DNA of 16,102 bases from Pseudomonadota bacterium. GTDB taxonomy: Bacteria > Pseudomonadota > Gammaproteobacteria > Burkholderiales > Rhodocyclaceae. Position 1 is the first letter of the stretch. Every line of letters starts with the position of its first letter. The stretch lies in NCBI GenBank assembly GCA_030917225.1, contig JAUPVD010000068.1, positions 1-16,102 of the forward strand, written 5' to 3'. A program made the translations under genes and the position numbers. Shown one piece after another: positions 14,179-16,102 of the stretch. A model generated the notes under the pieces. That model was given only the letters and a program-made list of their open reading frames with translations. It ran no database searches and was not told the DNA's origin.

Positions 14179-15033
14179 ATGGGCGCAATGCTCCTGCAGC
14201 GCACTCCTCCATCCCGTCGCCAACGCTCCCTGAATTACGCCATTGCAGCCTCGCTGGTCCTGCATGCCCTGATTCTGTTCGTGCCGAAAATATCGCCCCC
14301 GGAGATAAGCCCGCCGGCGGGTTCTGCCGCCACGACGGTTGCCCCGCCTCAAAGGCTGGAAGCACGGCTGGCGCCGAGTCGTCCGCCCCCCTTCCCCTCG
14401 CCGGTCCCACAGCCCGCCCAGCCTCAGGAACAGCGGAAGCAGATATTGGCCATGAAGAAGCCGCAGGGGCGTCAAGCGGCCTCGCAGAAACCGAAATGGA
14501 CCGTGGCAGAAAAAGCCGAGATGAACGACTTTCTGCGTGAGCTTGAGGAGCAATCGAGAACGGTGCCGGCGCCGACGCTGGCCCAACGTTCGACAGCCAT
14601 GGCCAGGGGGATGGCGGGGCGGCAGGCGCAGCAGGACCGCGACGGGAGAGCGATCCTGGAGCGCATCCCCGACAGCCCGCCGGTCGATCCCTTCAGCCTC
14701 GAAATGTATCTTGATTCACTCGTCAAGAAACTCAACCAGAGCGCAGGCTTCGTCAAATCCGATCCACGCAACCGGGGGGTGAAGACGGCGTCCGTGATGA
14801 TCCGGCTCAACCCGAACGGCTCGCTGCGCAGTTTCGAGATTCTCAACATGGCCGACCAGCAGGACGAAGTCGCTTTCATCAAGTCGGTGGTCGAACGCGC
14901 CGTACCCTTCGCCGCCTTCCCGCCCGATCTGCGGAAATCGGCGTACTCACTGGGGATGCTGATCTGCATCATGCCCCCCGGCGCGAGCGGGGGATTCGGC
15001 TTCAATCGCATGACCGAGGGTCAGCGCTGCTGA
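14179..15033 (+). CDS. TonB-like energy transducer
   Basis: A 284-residue (or 281 from the ATG at 14188) inner-membrane-anchored periplasm-spanning protein. A short basic N-terminus (RTPPSRRQR) leads into one TM helix at about 19-38 that contains S25-xxx-H29 (SLVLHALILF). This matches the Ser/His face that TonB uses to contact ExbB/ExbD. A Pro-rich spacer (about 39-95) and a charged, probably helical stretch (about 105-170) follow. The C-terminal TonB/TolA-like domain (about 172-280) includes ASVMIRLNPNGSLRSFEILN and VVERAVPFAAFPPDLR. Neither exbB, exbD nor a TonB-dependent receptor is in view, so it must borrow a motor or serve another export role. Neither start has a clear Shine-Dalgarno. 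The reading frame extends further left, but that part overlaps the GGDEF-EAL gene and is not family-like. Family assignment is good, specific substrate unknown. Confidence 0.85.
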   Translation: MGAMLLQRTPPSRRQRSLNYAIAASLVLHALILFVPKISPPEISPPAGSAATTVAPPQRLEARLAPSRPPPFPSPVPQPAQPQEQRKQILAMKKPQGRQAASQKPKWTVAEKAEMNDFLRELEEQSRTVPAPTLAQRSTAMARGMAGRQAQQDRDGRAILERIPDSPPVDPFSLEMYLDSLVKKLNQSAGFVKSDPRNRGVKTASVMIRLNPNGSLRSFEILNMADQQDEVAFIKSVVERAVPFAAFPPDLRKSAYSLGMLICIMPPGASGGFGFNRMTEGQRC

Positions 15034-15109
15034 TCGCTCCGATACGCATTCGCGGCCCATCCCGGGGTCGCCAGCCTCCCGACAGATACCAACAATACCG
15101 CACCGCAGC

Positions 15110-15230
15110 AAACCAGCATCGTGTCACGTAGTGATTACATCACAATAAAATGCATCACAAAAACATATAGTTACATATTGTATCAACCCATGATAAATAT
15201 AAGCGTTTAATGATATAGATCAATTTTTGT
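15110..15230. other. AT-rich control region with overlapping palindromes and direct repeats upstream of ompW
   Basis: This stretch is strongly AT-rich, in sharp contrast to the GC-rich genes around it. It holds TCAC-GTA-GTGA (15124-15134) overlapping GTGAT-TAC-ATCAC (15131-15143), and a direct repeat catcacaa (15138-15145 and 15153-15160, 15 bp apart). The rest of the 15034-15317 gap shows no gene. The layout looks like binding sites for regulators, or a curved/nucleoid-protein-bound upstream region, for ompW. Confidence 0.5.
15210..15223 (+). promoter_or_regulatory. Upstream FNR-like box of ompW
   Basis: ATGAT-ATAG-ATCAA has one mismatch to TTGAT-N4-ATCAA. Its centre is exactly 20 bp (about two helical turns) upstream of the second box, so two dimers could bind on the same face of the helix. 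Confidence 0.5.
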
Positions 15231-15243
15231 TGACCTGCATCAA
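15230..15243 (+). promoter_or_regulatory. Proximal FNR-like box of ompW
   Basis: TTGAC-CTGC-ATCAA has one mismatch to the FNR consensus, using the same TTGAC half-site as the box before the binding-protein gene. Its centre (15236.5) is about 39-41 bp upstream of a predicted start at 15275-15278, behind a weak -10-like CATTAA (15263-15268). ompW is known to be FNR-controlled in Escherichia coli, which supports the reading. Confidence 0.6.
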
Positions 15244-15317
15244 ACCCTTACAAGTTGTAGGGCATTAACTTTGCGCAAATCAAATTTTTCATAACCAAGC
15301 GCAAAGGGAGCCCCGAA

Positions 15318-15971
15318 ATGTCCAGATCACTAAAGCTTGCCGCCATCACGGCAGCACTCGTCAGCACCTTGCCGGCAGTTGCCCAGCAGACCACCCAGGA
15401 AGGCAACTGGATGGTTCGCGCCCGCGCCGTCAATGTCGACACCTACAACGGCTCGACGCCCATTCCGAGCCTTGCCGTTCCCAAGGACGCGATCCATGTC
15501 GAGAGCAAGGTCATTCCCGAAATCGACATCACCTATTTCTTCACCAAGAACATCGCCGCAGAACTGATCCTGACCGTTCCCCAGAAGCACGACGTGAAGG
15601 TCAAGCAAAGCGCCATCGGTGCCTTCGATGCCGGCCACTTCTACCTGCTGCCGCCGACGCTCACCGCACAATGGCACTTCAATCCGGACGGCAACTTCCG
15701 CCCCTATGTCGGCGCCGGCATCACCTATTCCGATTTTTCCGGTGACCAGCTGCGCGTCCCCGGCGTCACCGGCCTGCATCTGGATGACAGTTATGTCGGT
15801 TTTGCCGTCCAGGCCGGATTCGACTACAAGCTGACGAACAACCTGTTCTTCAACATGGACATCAAGAAAGCGCAGGTGCGCAGCGACGTCGAGAACGACG
15901 CTGGGGTCAAGGTCTCCCGCGTCAAGGTAGACCCGATTCTTGTCGGTGTGGGCTTCGGCTGGCGCTTCTGA
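15318..15971 (+). CDS. ompW: OmpW family outer-membrane beta-barrel protein
   Basis: A 217-residue outer-membrane protein of the OmpW family, an eight-stranded barrel with a hydrophobic channel linked to small hydrophobic compounds and stress adaptation. A signal peptide (MSRSLKLAAITAALVSTLPAVAQ) is cleaved near residue 22. The mature start EGNWMVRARAVNV and the later strand IPEIDITYFFTKNIAAELILTVPQKHDV are family hallmarks, as are LPPTLTAQWHF, FRPYVGAGITYSDF and the closing VDPILVGVGFGWRF with a C-terminal Phe for barrel assembly. The length is normal. The ATG at 15318 is preceded by AAGGGAG 7 nt upstream. The gene stands alone behind two FNR-like boxes and in front of a strong terminator, so it is probably a monocistronic, oxygen-regulated unit. 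Confidence 0.95.
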   Translation: MSRSLKLAAITAALVSTLPAVAQQTTQEGNWMVRARAVNVDTYNGSTPIPSLAVPKDAIHVESKVIPEIDITYFFTKNIAAELILTVPQKHDVKVKQSAIGAFDAGHFYLLPPTLTAQWHFNPDGNFRPYVGAGITYSDFSGDQLRVPGVTGLHLDDSYVGFAVQAGFDYKLTNNLFFNMDIKKAQVRSDVENDAGVKVSRVKVDPILVGVGFGWRF

Positions 15972-15991
15972 TTCTTCTCGGGAAACCAGGC

Positions 15992-16027
15992 AAAAGGGGC
16001 TGGATTCGCATCCAGCCCCTTTTCTTT
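15992..16027. terminator. Strong, probably bidirectional terminator after ompW
   Basis: A perfect 14-bp stem (AAAAGGGGCTGGAT at 15992-16005 with ATCCAGCCCCTTTT at 16010-16023, 4-nt tcgc loop) is followed by CTTT. It starts 21 nt after the ompW stop. The A-run at the other end makes it work on the minus strand too, serving a convergent gene. Confidence 0.93.
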
Positions 16028-16042
16028 AGGCCCGCCGATCCG

Positions 16043-16102
16043 TCAGGTGTCGGCGAACAATCCACGCAAAACGGCACCAGAGGCCGCAGACTCGGGGGCG
16101 CC
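16043..16102 (-). CDS. Possible 3' end of a convergent gene (partial, unidentified)
   Basis: A minus-strand frame is open from the window edge to a TGA at 16043-16045, giving a tail of 19 residues ending in LRGLFADT. It is placed as expected for a gene converging on the bidirectional terminator. Nineteen codons without a stop are weak evidence in GC-rich DNA, and no family can be recognised. Confidence 0.35.
   Translation of the reverse strand, partial: GAPESAASGAVLRGLFADT

Overview
The window looks like chromosomal DNA from a GC-rich betaproteobacterium. A Rhodocyclales-type relative (Dechloromonas/Azonexus-like) is my guess from the gene mix of DUF2309/DabA, OmpW, a GGDEF-EAL sensor, Prx and FNR-type boxes. 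No taxonomic marker is present, so the lineage is inference. Coding density is high. I see no rRNA, tRNA, CRISPR array, insertion sequence or phage gene.

Left half (1-8630, minus strand, read right to left): one tightly packed operon of five membrane-energetics genes. The order is a NuoM-like antiporter (GTG start at 8630), a 1054-residue DabA/DUF2309 protein (GTG start at 7177), a NuoL-like DabB (start 4016), a second NuoM/N-like antiporter (start 2481), and a third NuoM-like antiporter (start 982) that runs off the left edge. Consecutive genes are separated by 1 nt or overlap by 1-4 nt. DabA keeps the full putative zinc/active-site set of the DAB inorganic-carbon (bicarbonate) accumulation system. 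The unusual point is that DabA is embedded among four complex-I-type antiporter subunits instead of the minimal DabA-DabB pair. This suggests a larger ion-driven, carbonic-anhydrase-like membrane complex.

Centre (8631-9775, plus strand): a divergent promoter region, an acylphosphatase gene and a typical 2-Cys peroxiredoxin, closed by a rho-independent terminator.

Right half (9776-15033, plus strand): a PstS-like periplasmic binding protein gene sits 1 nt upstream of a large membrane GGDEF-EAL sensor (TM-periplasmic-TM-HAMP-PAS-GAF-PAS-GGDEF-EAL). The pair is preceded by an FNR-like box correctly placed over a -10 element, so a redox-controlled c-di-GMP signalling unit is likely. A TonB-like energy-transducer gene without ExbBD partners follows.

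Right end (15034-16102): an unusually AT-rich 200-bp control region with two tandem FNR-like boxes leads into ompW. A strong 14-bp-stem terminator follows, and then the apparent 3' end of a convergent gene at the edge. The two FNR-like promoters share the half-site variant TTGAC-N4-ATCAA, suggesting that the c-di-GMP unit and OmpW belong to one oxygen-responsive regulon.
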